Virus record (IMG/VR): IMGVR_UViG_3300032296_000148
Span: 1-41,731 of that record
Source: a virus
Reading direction: 5' to 3' (one strand)
DNA length: 41,731 nt
How positions within the stretch are numbered: the stretch's first letter is position 1; each line of letters starts with the position of its first letter. The position numbers and the translations under genes were made by a program. This document shows positions 15,601 to 22,559 of the stretch, piece by piece. The notes under the pieces are model-generated. The model did not search any database and was not told where the DNA came from. It was given only the letters and a program-made list of their open reading frames with translations.

Positions 15601-17129
15601 AGCGCCTGCGCTCGTGCCGGATTGCGCATCAGAATATCAACCGCGCCGTTACGAAGGTCTATGTCAGACAGCGGCTGTATGTTGTTGTAGTACTGCAAAC
15701 CAGCTAAAGCGTCTTCCGTATCTTTCTCAAGACGTGCAGTAGGAGACTCAGCTTCAAACGGAGCCGGTGCCTGCAAATCCGCCATAGTACGAGCTTCTGG
15801 AACAGCAGCGGCAGCAGGTTCTTCAGCTAACCCCATTTGCTCCAGTTGATACTCTTGCGGAGTCATGCCAGCCACGCGTGTTTGTTCGCGCAGTGCAGGT
15901 AGCTTGGCTTTAACTTCGTTGTATTCAGGCATCAACTCCTGAATCTGTGTGCGCAGACCTTTGAGTTCTTCTGTCTTGGCGATGTAGGCTTCTTTGGCTT
16001 CGTCGGTCGCACCCTTACCCGGCTTCTTACCGCGCTCTGCCAGCAGCGCTTTCTCTTGAGCCTTCAGCGCATCAAACCTATCGCCCACACCCAGCACGTA
16101 CTGCGGGTCTTGGAGTTGTGCCTGTCTTTCGGCTTCACGTTGTGCTGTTTCAGCTTCTTTTTGTAACGCCTCGCCCCGCGCTACCTCTTCCCGCGCACCG
16201 CCACGCTGTGCTACTCGACCTGCTGCACCCACTGGCGTACCAAACAACGTCGCACCATACGCAGCTTCTTGGTATTCCTTTAACGCGTCGTTAGAGAGCA
16301 GAGGTAGGTCAGCCTGCCAACGCTCCAGCATTTGCTGAGTTACTTCGGTAGGGATTTCAGCAACTGCACCACGTGCGCCGCCTTTTGCTAGTACCTTCTT
16401 GAGACTTTCTTCTGCCAGTTCACGTGTGGCTGGGTTGACCAGCGCCTGCGCGGCTTCTCTCTCGCCAATACCTAGCATGCGACCTACCAGCTTGCCGCCA
16501 AAGGTAAAGCCCAACATCAAACCTTCCGCAGCGGTTTGCCCGACAGCCGACGTTAAAGTTTTACCCGGCTCTTGTGCAAGTCCTTCGGTAGCACGGCGCT
16601 CTGCACCTGTACCGTACGATTGTAAAAAGATGGGTGACAAAGCACCTATGGCACCGCCAACAAGCGGACCAGCAGGACCAAAAGGCGTACCTGCTATGGC
16701 ACCCAAACGCCCGCCAGCGAAGGCTTCTGCAAGCTGTGGGGACTGTTCTGCAATGAACTTCGGGGCTTGGCGCATCACCTCGCCAGCGGCGGGGAATAGC
16801 CCTTCTTCAGCGTACTTCTTCTTGACAGCTTCGAGGCTCAGTTGTGAGGGGGTCTCGGCCTCTAGTGCACGGGCGCGAGCCGCGCCGCGTTGAGCGGCTT
16901 CTTCTGCACCAAACGGAGTTTCCAGCGCGGTGCGCTGTGACGACAGTAACTTCTTGAGACCGGCAACACCACTTTCAATGATGCCAACATCACGGCGCGG
17001 TTCTTCTTGCTGCCCTTGCTGTGCCAGAAACGAGTTGAACATACTCGTCGCTTGTTCTGGTGTGGTGCCAACAGGAACCTCAAAACGCGCAATCCGGCCA
17101 TCCGGCATCTGAAACCGTGCTATCGGCAT
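9672..17129 (-). CDS. giant polyvalent virion protein with HExxH metallopeptidase and LPD38-like C-terminus
   Basis: At 2,485 residues this is the largest gene. The order is: a short N-terminal module (P-D-G-R-I-A-R-F-E-V-P, then G-T-T-P-E-Q-A); Gly/Ala-rich hydrophobic segments at about 130-225 that might insert in membranes; roughly 900 residues of charged coiled coil; a zinc metallopeptidase-like domain with H-E-L-G-H at 1468-1472; and from about 2000 a region with N-P-A-Y-S-V-R-Q-I-V-R-D that I recall as large-polyvalent-protein domain LPD38. Polyvalent proteins are thought to be injected with the DNA and protect it or cut host proteins. As last gene of the tail/ejection group, the likely role is DNA ejection plus early protease action in the host. 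The third zinc ligand is not certain (perhaps the Glu in R-E-M-L-A-H-V-Q-E). Confidence 0.85.
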   Translation of the reverse strand: MPIARFQMPDGRIARFEVPVGTTPEQATSMFNSFLAQQGQQEEPRRDVGIIESGVAGLKKLLSSQRTALETPFGAEEAAQRGAARARALEAETPSQLSLEAVKKKYAEEGLFPAAGEVMRQAPKFIAEQSPQLAEAFAGGRLGAIAGTPFGPAGPLVGGAIGALSPIFLQSYGTGAERRATEGLAQEPGKTLTSAVGQTAAEGLMLGFTFGGKLVGRMLGIGEREAAQALVNPATRELAEESLKKVLAKGGARGAVAEIPTEVTQQMLERWQADLPLLSNDALKEYQEAAYGATLFGTPVGAAGRVAQRGGAREEVARGEALQKEAETAQREAERQAQLQDPQYVLGVGDRFDALKAQEKALLAERGKKPGKGATDEAKEAYIAKTEELKGLRTQIQELMPEYNEVKAKLPALREQTRVAGMTPQEYQLEQMGLAEEPAAAAVPEARTMADLQAPAPFEAESPTARLEKDTEDALAGLQYYNNIQPLSDIDLRNGAVDILMRNPARAQALVDNELPIPGFSAKESRTILSALRGQLRNLPKETLAAEKEALQRMGADVRGQREMEEAGRLFNQIESQQRDFEKQASEQRTEQLAGDLAGTISREAKQRAPGVTVEPGLQKQNYRTKANDFAEQADDALVKMKENLDKIATGMTLDSSRPDMRKFASATSDILRQQAVEAKPRYIDSLLNQVANQRAAENQQPINTEDATRAAAQMNVALDAYINGQASEKALARQLDVIRARLLTARPEVRKQGLPTEGPLTAQSNYREAQRVAEERGETAQTLEGQLRRQRDYVGGLLERAIPSSTIPRNARQLLTQVQDSIDNGTATREVLDRAEDVANRVMLGQRVQDELPGLASAVRSMREAQAPGIESGQRALFGAEDLGVVRASAANFQKFLGSKQVAALKQTIADAKAAEAAVGKRGPYEASQAEDKARKLKDQIRSKETNILETMRDLTAQIRAQRGQAIYGPIIQRFEQQVPVFEARLAELKAAMPEDARMSPEFDALFEEASALEQEIKAVREGLEEARFRASRIISYDTEFDKELLVAAEQTLIARQSELRTAKQKNMSASRIAELERQVKEAEKNVDAVKKQRREANKEFAEGDTRNEALLAAADERIVREKAKLKELQDKLANVDLVGGPRRQAQAEANKQRAQVALAEKELANAKEAASKQAEEFKRRVATGEGLLKTKRTVVPVERENKKTGEKVQIVEKETGLPVRQKKTEGAYATREPVKGVGWGKPAKKSVPISKERRLSIEDEVEADEPVAKAQRAGAKENLEDFATVAGTLARQANVTDVAPRPKATKPLRTAQGRDAAARFAKSDSKVELAKQKYGAKSAEYKKALRDAEAKYFEKLGEDTGYGADMLPIDQDGTAFRIGEAVENAVDADQAQAFIDKVKAKLPKGIKFVYAKDLLNAPGKFIKAMARDGLDVNTSKVKGGVLPDGTVVVIGNHHTSLLDLEKTVAHELGHYGTDTLLGREGMDALYKALDKNKDGIIGVARQLGVEEDVMDAAEAAARKYSEAEERGASKEELNNILREGQTRALREMLAHVQEASVDKGFLAKAGDFIKALIGAVRAAMRKMGFAELPTASTSDIFYLLREAHKGVYNNTLGAYRNPSGETVFRRGAAQYAADANPAFAAFNAKTGVAPAESTNKVFSNVTGLGARTALVDRFAPLKEVASYLKNSAEAMQMMYYARMHDQRMAFTATTATNGARTIEQDDKGNYIIKEAGTASLKDVADTLAKVKGLGNSAAVRDAFDAYLKAYRAKRVGARVLNFEKPPTTAEIEATIAAGDAIPEFVAARKQYNEYNKGLINWLVKTGAISKELGAQLSSTNDYVPFYRVQGDNVLFEIGDRTPITIGDIKNQPYLNELVGGKEDTKDFFTAALQNTALLTDMGLRNMATKQVAFTLQSAGLLQGKVNELTGKTKGIVKGPGPASPEVIRFKIDGVPYHARVDTDAIGVPAEMLVQGLHGTVTQMGGFVKLMSVPARFMRAMITRNPAYSVRQIVRDSTSNYLLTGGDMKPVVGALGELQKMWAGKSEGEKALQERGVLGGQIISGTSEDMEKIMLQLVSGKPGWEQALAKLDRVAMKADASSRVALYNDFRKQGLSDMEATLAALEAMNFSKRGTSGTLYKLNMMVPFLNAQIQGLNVLWEAFTGKLPYAEALKQKQKFYTRASMMSALTVMYASMMQDDEAYENADMRTRLQNWFVRIPGVKDPLKIPIPFEVGLIFKALPEAVILAGRKDAEAREVLKALGGMVAMSSPLGVSTQPQAIKPIIEASLNKSFFTGRDIESAQEQELLPTERVRAGTSELAKLFSQATGGTVSPIMIEHFVAGYSGGLGLSIMQAANAILPTDREAPSKRLSEMPVIGSLFQASDAPGQITSMYERAKRYEQIKNTFDKYVDEGRAAEAQALAQRYSREIVFADIAEDFKKDVGELTTLEKQIRASALSSDEKTERLKEIRQAKIALAKAFNVAAVSE

Positions 17130-17147
17130 TTCTTTACCCCTAGAGGT

Positions 17148-18878
17148 TTACTGAATGTCTATCAACCGAGCGCCGCCGCCCACGCCAAGCGGAGGAGGCG
17201 CTACACCACCGCCTTCAGGATACGGCATCGGCAAACCAGAACGCCTAAACACGTCATTAAAGATTTGCCTTTTTGCCGCGTCTAGTTTGGCTTGATCCAG
17301 CCCTGCCAGTTTACCCGCATTAGATTTTTGCCATGCTTCATATTCTTGACGCGCATTATCAGTGGCAATGTTGACCGGGTCTTTGTTACCCCCGTACATT
17401 TTCATTCCGGCTATATGCCCTGCCACTTGCTCACGAACACGCTGCAACGCAGCCTCGTCAGCCATACCCTGTCTTTCAATTTCTGTTTGTGCTTGCAGCA
17501 GTGCTCGCTTCTCTTGCGAAACAGTTTGGTTTTGTGCGTTAACAATTCCAGAAGCCGTCTCAACACTCTTACCGGTAATGTTAACCACCGCATCAATTTG
17601 CGCTTTCTTGACGTTGAGTCCCGCTTCCATGGCTCTGTCCATGAACTGCTGCTGATCTTTCCAGTCACCACGGGCTTCGGCACGGCGTGCTTCTTCAATT
17701 GAGGCTGCTTGACGACGGCGCTCTTTAGCAGCTTCCTCTAGTTTCTCCAGACCCGCCATGTATTGCTTAGTGCCAACCTGCGCCCCTTCAGCAATATTCT
17801 GTAAAGCAAACTGCGACTTGCCGCCAGCAATTGCCAAACCAGCGTTGACCAACGCCATGTTGAAGTTCTTCGCTTCTTTACCTTTGGCCGACTCTTCTTC
17901 TTTAGCAAGAAGTTTCTCTAAGCCTTCGTAAGCCTGACCTTTAGGTTTACCTTGCTCGCGCAAACGTGCGCGTTCTGCAAACGCTGCCTCAATATCACCA
18001 GACAAGCCGCCGTAAAGACGCTCTACGTCAGGCATAACATTTTGTACTTTAGCAAGTTCAGTCGCTAAATCAGTTTCTTTACCCGGCGTAAATGCGCTTG
18101 CTGCTGTCGCTTCTTTCTTTGGTCCTGCCGCTTCTTCTTTTTTGGCTACACCTGCGCCTTTGCCTTTACCCTTGCCTGCACTAGGTGCAGCGGGTGGTGC
18201 TGTTCGTGCGTCGATGAAACGCGGTGCTACTGGGGCTTCTGGGCTTGAAGTCAACTCTGCTGTGGGTGCAAGTGCGCCTGCCGCGCTAAAGTCCTGACCT
18301 TTGTAGCCACCGCCACCGGTATCTAGTTCTTCTCTACGCATACGCGCCAGTGCTTCAGGAGCCTGCTCATACGCCATGATGCCGGTACGATCTTGTTTCC
18401 CATACCTGATTAGCGGGGTCTTGCTTTCGAACGGCAAGTTACTAACGGTTTCGTATGCACGCCGTCCGTAGTTCATGACGTTACTTGGTATTTCTGCCAG
18501 CGAGCCAAAGAATCCAGAAATCTGTTCACGGCGACGGCGTGCAAGTTCAGCCTGTTCATCAGCCGTCAACCCGCCTTTATCAAACGCCACAATCCCACCG
18601 TCCGCGTACTCTTGCTGTACTGGCAGGTTCATGATGCCCACGTTCTCCGGCAGCATGGCGACTTGTTGCTCCATCTTCTGTTTCACAGATGGTTGCTGCG
18701 GACGACTCATCGCCTCCTGCCCTGCGGCAGCATCCACCATCGGCTTCTTGATCTGCAACGCCATCATGGCAGCAGCTTGCGGAATGGATTTATCTTTACC
18801 CTGCATCACGTCAAGAAGCCGAGCAACGGGGTAACTCATCGCCGCCTTGAAGTACGAGTTGATGTTAGCGCCGATCAT
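17148..18878 (-). CDS. internal virion / ejection-type structural protein
   Basis: This 576-residue protein starts at ATG 18878 with GAGGAG nearby, overlapping the previous stop as ATGA. Segments: a helical N-terminus; Y-A-D-G-G-I-V-A-F-D-K-G-G at about 91-103, a glycine motif frequent in phage injection and tail-interior proteins; an Ala/Pro/Lys-rich linker (about 225-265); and a long helical part (about 265-530) with E-E-A-R-R-A-E-A-R. It lies between two other ejection-type genes and the giant polyvalent gene. I infer an internal protein released with the genome, comparable in position to T7 gp14-gp16, with no clear homology visible. No enzymatic motif is seen. Confidence 0.7.
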   Translation of the reverse strand: MIGANINSYFKAAMSYPVARLLDVMQGKDKSIPQAAAMMALQIKKPMVDAAAGQEAMSRPQQPSVKQKMEQQVAMLPENVGIMNLPVQQEYADGGIVAFDKGGLTADEQAELARRRREQISGFFGSLAEIPSNVMNYGRRAYETVSNLPFESKTPLIRYGKQDRTGIMAYEQAPEALARMRREELDTGGGGYKGQDFSAAGALAPTAELTSSPEAPVAPRFIDARTAPPAAPSAGKGKGKGAGVAKKEEAAGPKKEATAASAFTPGKETDLATELAKVQNVMPDVERLYGGLSGDIEAAFAERARLREQGKPKGQAYEGLEKLLAKEEESAKGKEAKNFNMALVNAGLAIAGGKSQFALQNIAEGAQVGTKQYMAGLEKLEEAAKERRRQAASIEEARRAEARGDWKDQQQFMDRAMEAGLNVKKAQIDAVVNITGKSVETASGIVNAQNQTVSQEKRALLQAQTEIERQGMADEAALQRVREQVAGHIAGMKMYGGNKDPVNIATDNARQEYEAWQKSNAGKLAGLDQAKLDAAKRQIFNDVFRRSGLPMPYPEGGGVAPPPLGVGGGARLIDIQ

Positions 18879-19912
18879 GATGCACTCCTCATAACATTGC
18901 GCACGGCTAACTCAGCCAGCCCTGCCGGAGCTTTTTCTTCTTCAACCGCGCCACCTTCTTTCATCACGCCGGGACGACTCAACCCGTACGCAGCCAGACC
19001 TAGACCGCCAACCTGTGACAGCATTGATGGCGGTGCTTGATACTGCTGATACGTAGTTTGTGACAACGGACCACCACGCAGAATGTCCGACATGAATGAC
19101 AACTGCTGATACGGCTGACCACGCTGTGACAAGAAGTCTTGATATGCCTGATCCAGCGCTGTTTGTTCACGCTGCTGTTGTTGAGCGCCTGCTTGAGCTT
19201 GCGCACGCATAGCGGCTTCTTGCTGACCAAACTGAGTCTGCCCTAATTGACCCAAAGTACTTGCACCTTGCAGCCCCAGACCGGCACCGCGCAAGCCAAG
19301 ATCAGCACCAAACTGTTGTGCCTGACGCGCCTGCTCAAACGCCGTCTGCATACCACGACCATAAATATCTGACTGTAGCTGACCGAGGTTACGCTGGCGC
19401 TCGGCTTCCATAAGGGCCGATCTTGAACCACCAAATGCGCCGCGCTGTGCAGCCATGGCTTGTTGGGTTTGCCCTTCCATTGCGGAACGACGTGCTGCTT
19501 CACGTAACTGCGGCTCAAGAGCCAAGTTAGTAAATGGCGACATGTATGCACCCATCGACCCCGGCGACGTAGCTTGTTGGGCATACTGCTGACCTGCCCC
19601 CATACCTTGCAAACCTGCAAGACCTGCCATTTGTGTGCCGGTGCCAAGCTGTTGTGCAGGGCCAAGATTGGCTGCTGCTTGCATCGACTGCTGTTGCAGT
19701 GGGCTGAACTCAGCTACACGTTGTCCGCCGTAGGCTTGATATGGCGACTCTGTCAGCGCCTCGGCTTTACCCAGCATGCGCTCGACATACGGTTTGGCAT
19801 ACTCAGGGATAGTGGTTGTGGTCTGCGTAGTGCTAGTGGGTTGTCCTCCACCACCGCCACCTGCATAGAATGTAAACCACTCTGGGTTAAACAACCACTT
19901 AAAGATATTCAT
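18875..19912 (-). CDS. Gln/Ala/Gly-rich virion protein of the ejection group
   Basis: The chosen start is ATG 19912 (GGAG six bases upstream, ATGA overlap with the preceding gene), giving 345 residues; a start at 19963 lies inside that gene. The protein begins M-N-I-F-K-W-L-F-N-P-E-W, has six consecutive glycines, then Y-Q-A-Y-G-G-Q-R-V-A-E-F-S-P-L-Q and R-G-A-F-G-G-S-R-S-A-L. This motif set is common in podovirus-like genomes, in proteins placed next to DNA-ejection genes. The composition is strongly helical and rich in Gln, Ala and Gly. It is probably a minor virion component inside the tail or head; the exact function is unproven. Confidence 0.7.
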   Translation of the reverse strand: MNIFKWLFNPEWFTFYAGGGGGGQPTSTTQTTTTIPEYAKPYVERMLGKAEALTESPYQAYGGQRVAEFSPLQQQSMQAAANLGPAQQLGTGTQMAGLAGLQGMGAGQQYAQQATSPGSMGAYMSPFTNLALEPQLREAARRSAMEGQTQQAMAAQRGAFGGSRSALMEAERQRNLGQLQSDIYGRGMQTAFEQARQAQQFGADLGLRGAGLGLQGASTLGQLGQTQFGQQEAAMRAQAQAGAQQQQREQTALDQAYQDFLSQRGQPYQQLSFMSDILRGGPLSQTTYQQYQAPPSMLSQVGGLGLAAYGLSRPGVMKEGGAVEEEKAPAGLAELAVRNVMRSAS

Positions 19913-20313
19913 AATTTTGCTCCTGCAACCCGGTACTTTTCTTTGAGACCAAATCGCTCCCACAGTCTTGTTGCTGATGCACGCGACGCGCCTTCAATGT
20001 AAGTTGCGCCAAATGCTTTCAGTAGCTCTGTGAACTGCGCGTAAGTCTCGTGGCCTGTAATCAACTTACCGCCCATCGTGACAACAAAAGCAACGCGATC
20101 ACTTGGGCGGTTATAAAACTGAATCGTTGCAGCACCGTGGATAACGCCATCATCGTCAATGGCAACAACCAACATCCAAGTACCGTTTACTACAAAAACT
20201 TTAGCGTGTTCAAGACTATAGTCATCTTGATACGCCAAGGCCGCATCGATAAATTTTTCCACCTGCGGCCATAGTTGGTTCACATAATTAACATCTACGT
20301 GTTGTATTTTCAT
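19909..20313 (-). CDS. GNAT-like small protein of the ejection group
   Basis: This 134-residue protein starts at ATG 20313 (ATGA overlap with the preceding gene) and its own stop overlaps the next start. Strands V-F-V-V-N-G and W-M-L-V-V-A-I-D-D-D-G-V-I-H-G-A-A-T-I-Q-F-Y, then T-M-G-G-K-L-I-T and a C-terminal R-L-W-E-R-F-G-L-K, resemble a GNAT acetyltransferase fold. T7 gp13, at a similar genome position, has been compared to this fold. The acetyl-CoA-binding R/Q-x-x-G-x-G/A loop is not obvious, so it may be catalytically inactive and serve as a virion assembly factor. I favour a gp13-like internal or assembly protein. Confidence 0.6.
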   Translation of the reverse strand: MKIQHVDVNYVNQLWPQVEKFIDAALAYQDDYSLEHAKVFVVNGTWMLVVAIDDDGVIHGAATIQFYNRPSDRVAFVVTMGGKLITGHETYAQFTELLKAFGATYIEGASRASATRLWERFGLKEKYRVAGAKL

Positions 20314-22172
20314 GCAGGCAAATGTTTATCCGCTCTCGTGTTTGCTGCAACCTTGTTTTTACCTACCGTTTTACTCCGCGCTTTCTGTACCCGATTCATC
20401 ATCGCATACAATTTACGCGCTCCTGCTTCGGTGGAACCGTTACCCAGTTCGGACACGATACGGGCGGGAATAACGAATTCGCCATCAGCAAGGCGAGCAG
20501 GCTGTTTATTACCAATGACAGCAGGAATGGAATCAGATACGCCATCACCCGGCCCTTTCAGTAGTCGCCCACCATCAGAGTAGTCACCCAAGTTAGAAAT
20601 ACCCCCACCTGCGGCGTAACCGCCTATTTGACCTAGCCTGCGGTCCATCATCGCGTAGAAATCAGTCAGGCCAAGCTGCTGTTCAGGCGTTTGATATGGC
20701 GCAATGTTAATAGGTGCTGGGGCTAGTGACGCAAGGCCAACGCCACCCACAGGCGCAGCGATGCCGCCAGCAGTTTTGCTGCCAGTCTCTAATGGAGCGC
20801 GTGTCGATGCCGGAATGGTCATCGGCACACCCATCGGCGATCTAACTTGCTCATCCACATAACGTGGCGTAGTTAGTTGCGTAAATGTGTTTGTCTTTGG
20901 ATCGAATGAGTATTTGTACGCGCCCTCGGTTTTTGTTGAGCCGCCTTCGGCAAACTTTGGTTCACCACTGTACGCGCTTACGCCCGCATCGCCGCTTGGC
21001 GAAATAACATTTACCGCTTCAGGGCGCTGCACCATCGGGTTGCTGTACATCGCTGTGTTGATACCTGCCATTGGGTATCCGGTGTTTGCACCTACGGCAT
21101 TCATAGCCGCCATCTGTTCTACAGGGCCACCGACAGCCAAAGCCATAATGCCGCCCTCTGCTGCTTTGATCGGTTCACGTGCGGTGAAAGTAGGGTTAAA
21201 GTACACCTGCTCCCGTGAATCTGTAGTGGGGCTAACTGCGTACGCTTCAGCGTTGGGGTTGTATGCAAACTCATACGGGCGAATCATGCCCTTGTCTGGT
21301 GGTGGCGGTGCTTTAGGTTTTGGCTGCATCAAACTGTACAAACCATAAGCTGCACCTGCTGACGCGTAAGGATGCTCTTTGATGTAATCACCCGCGGCAT
21401 CCATGCTGGGGTTTTTGATAAGGTTGCCAAAGTTAGAAAGGAAGTTTTCACCGGGCTGAATTGTTCTTGCAGCTGCTTGTTCTGCGGCAAATTTTTCGGC
21501 TACTTTAGAAGCCGTTGTCATGTCTCGCGCCGCATTTGCTTGAGCTAGATACTCTGGTGAAGTTGCATATCCTTTAACTGCGGATTCAAGACCGGGTGTT
21601 TTAGAAACCAATTCGGTGCTAGTTTTGCCAAGCTCTGCAACTTTACCAAGTTCCGCACCTTTAAACGGATTTAACTGCGCTTGCTGAAAAGCGTTGAGCA
21701 CTTGATTCTGCCCAGCTAAATTAGGCGCTACCTGTGCAAACGTACTGCCTTGCTGGGCTAACGGGGCAAATGATTTCAAGCCGCCTAATGCTGGAGCCGC
21801 TTGGCTAAAGATACCCGGTGCAGCGGGAGCCACCGATGGCAATCCAGCAAGAGCAGGCATAGCTTTAGAAAAAATCCCGGCGGTCGGTGCAACCGCAGAT
21901 GGCAATCCGGCAAGCGCAGGCGCAGCCTTGGCAAAAATACCCGCAGTAGGAGCAATCGCAGAAGGCAGAGCGCCCAAGATACCCGGTGCCGCTAGGTTTG
22001 CTCCAGCGTAAGACAAGGCAGGCATAGCTGCCATAGCCGCTCCACTACCAAGTGCAGTACCAGCAGTTAAGCCAGCACCAAGTGCAGATGAAGCGCCAGC
22101 AGCGCCTGCTAACGCAGAAGCACCGGCTGTTGCGCTTACAGCACCGGCAGCGGCGGGGGCTAAAAAGGCCAT
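20310..22172 (-). CDS. large virion protein with tandem repeats and D-G-V-S-D-S-I-P-A motif
   Basis: This 620-residue protein starts at ATG 22172 with GAGGTG upstream. The first 130 residues are Ala/Gly/Pro-rich and hydrophobic and contain three exact-length 21-residue repeats (L-P-S-A-x-A-P-T-A-G-I-F-x-K-A). The middle has several A-E-G-G glycine loops. The C-terminal 100 residues carry G-P-G-D-G-V-S-D-S-I-P-A, then A-R-L-A-D-G-E-F-V-I-P-A and Y-A-M-M-N-R-V. I recognise this C-terminal module from many tailed-phage tail and ejection proteins. The likely role is an internal or tail-channel component released during infection. The Ala/Gly-rich N-terminus could cross a membrane (inference). Confidence 0.75.
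   Translation of the reverse strand: MAFLAPAAAGAVSATAGASALAGAAGASSALGAGLTAGTALGSGAAMAAMPALSYAGANLAAPGILGALPSAIAPTAGIFAKAAPALAGLPSAVAPTAGIFSKAMPALAGLPSVAPAAPGIFSQAAPALGGLKSFAPLAQQGSTFAQVAPNLAGQNQVLNAFQQAQLNPFKGAELGKVAELGKTSTELVSKTPGLESAVKGYATSPEYLAQANAARDMTTASKVAEKFAAEQAAARTIQPGENFLSNFGNLIKNPSMDAAGDYIKEHPYASAGAAYGLYSLMQPKPKAPPPPDKGMIRPYEFAYNPNAEAYAVSPTTDSREQVYFNPTFTAREPIKAAEGGIMALAVGGPVEQMAAMNAVGANTGYPMAGINTAMYSNPMVQRPEAVNVISPSGDAGVSAYSGEPKFAEGGSTKTEGAYKYSFDPKTNTFTQLTTPRYVDEQVRSPMGVPMTIPASTRAPLETGSKTAGGIAAPVGGVGLASLAPAPINIAPYQTPEQQLGLTDFYAMMDRRLGQIGGYAAGGGISNLGDYSDGGRLLKGPGDGVSDSIPAVIGNKQPARLADGEFVIPARIVSELGNGSTEAGARKLYAMMNRVQKARSKTVGKNKVAANTRADKHLPA
21784..21966 (-). repeat. three tandem 63-base units inside the 620-residue virion gene
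   Basis: The minus strand encodes three consecutive 21-residue units, L-P-S-A-I-A-P-T-A-G-I-F-A-K-A-A-P-A-L-A, L-P-S-A-V-A-P-T-A-G-I-F-S-K-A-M-P-A-L-A and L-P-S-V-A-P-A-A-P-G-I-F-S-Q-A-A-P-A-L (plus Gly), with no insertions or deletions. On the plus strand the starts GGCAATCC recur at 21838 and 21901. The repeats have drifted at the DNA level but kept their length, so protein structure constrains the period. Confidence 0.75.
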
Positions 22173-22197
22173 GATTTCACCTCAATGTCAATTGCAA

Positions 22198-22212
22198 GAA
22201 GTGTAGCACTTC
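22198..22212 (-). other. small perfect hairpin in the leader of the 620-residue gene
   Basis: GAAGTG (22198-22203) and CACTTC (22207-22212) form a perfect 6-bp stem with a 3-base loop in the 61-base gap 22173-22233. On the minus strand it is not followed by a run of T, so it is a weak terminator candidate. It could instead be an RNA processing or regulatory element before the ejection genes. The rest of the gap shows no clear promoter. Confidence 0.35.
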
Positions 22213-22233
22213 ACTGCGTCAAATCCTACGGTA

Positions 22234-22554
22234 TCAGCCAACTTTCCAGTTGGTACCGTCTGAATAAACAGGCACCTTGCCGCTACCACCGCCTGCCACC
22301 GTGGAGCCAAATGTTGATACCGACGAGTCGATAACAAATGCTCTTGCCCCCACGCCTAACTGCGCAGCGCCGGGTAATGTTGCTACTTCGTAAACTCCAC
22401 TTAAACAGAATCCTGCTGCAAGGTTATCAATAGTGCTGAAGTATTGGCGCAGGATGTTGTTGAGCGTGTCCTGATACTGCCGGTCATACTGCACGGGCGC
22501 AAATGGCAGCAGGGGCGCTTTAGTGAGCGTGATAGTTTTAAGCTGTCTTGCCAT
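22234..22554 (-). CDS. small tail-associated protein
   Basis: This 106-residue protein starts at ATG 22554; its AGGAGG site overlaps the stop of the nozzle gene, so the two are coupled. The N-terminal half is helical (Y-D-R-Q-Y-Q-D-T-L-N-N-I-L-R-Q-Y-F). The C-terminal half is a beta module with L-P-G-A-A-Q-L-G-V-G-A-R-A-F-V and V-P-V-Y-S-D-G-T-N-W-K-V-G. The ending YSDGTNWKVG is common at the C-terminus of phage tail proteins. It is probably a minor tail-tip or fibre-adaptor protein attached to the nozzle; the role is inferred from position. Confidence 0.65.
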   Translation of the reverse strand: MARQLKTITLTKAPLLPFAPVQYDRQYQDTLNNILRQYFSTIDNLAAGFCLSGVYEVATLPGAAQLGVGARAFVIDSSVSTFGSTVAGGGSGKVPVYSDGTNWKVG

Positions 22555-22559
22555 CGCAA

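Noticed and set aside
16399-16893. 164-codon plus-strand frame opposite the start of the polyvalent gene
   Set aside because: Antisense shadow rich in Ser, Pro and Ala, no start signal.
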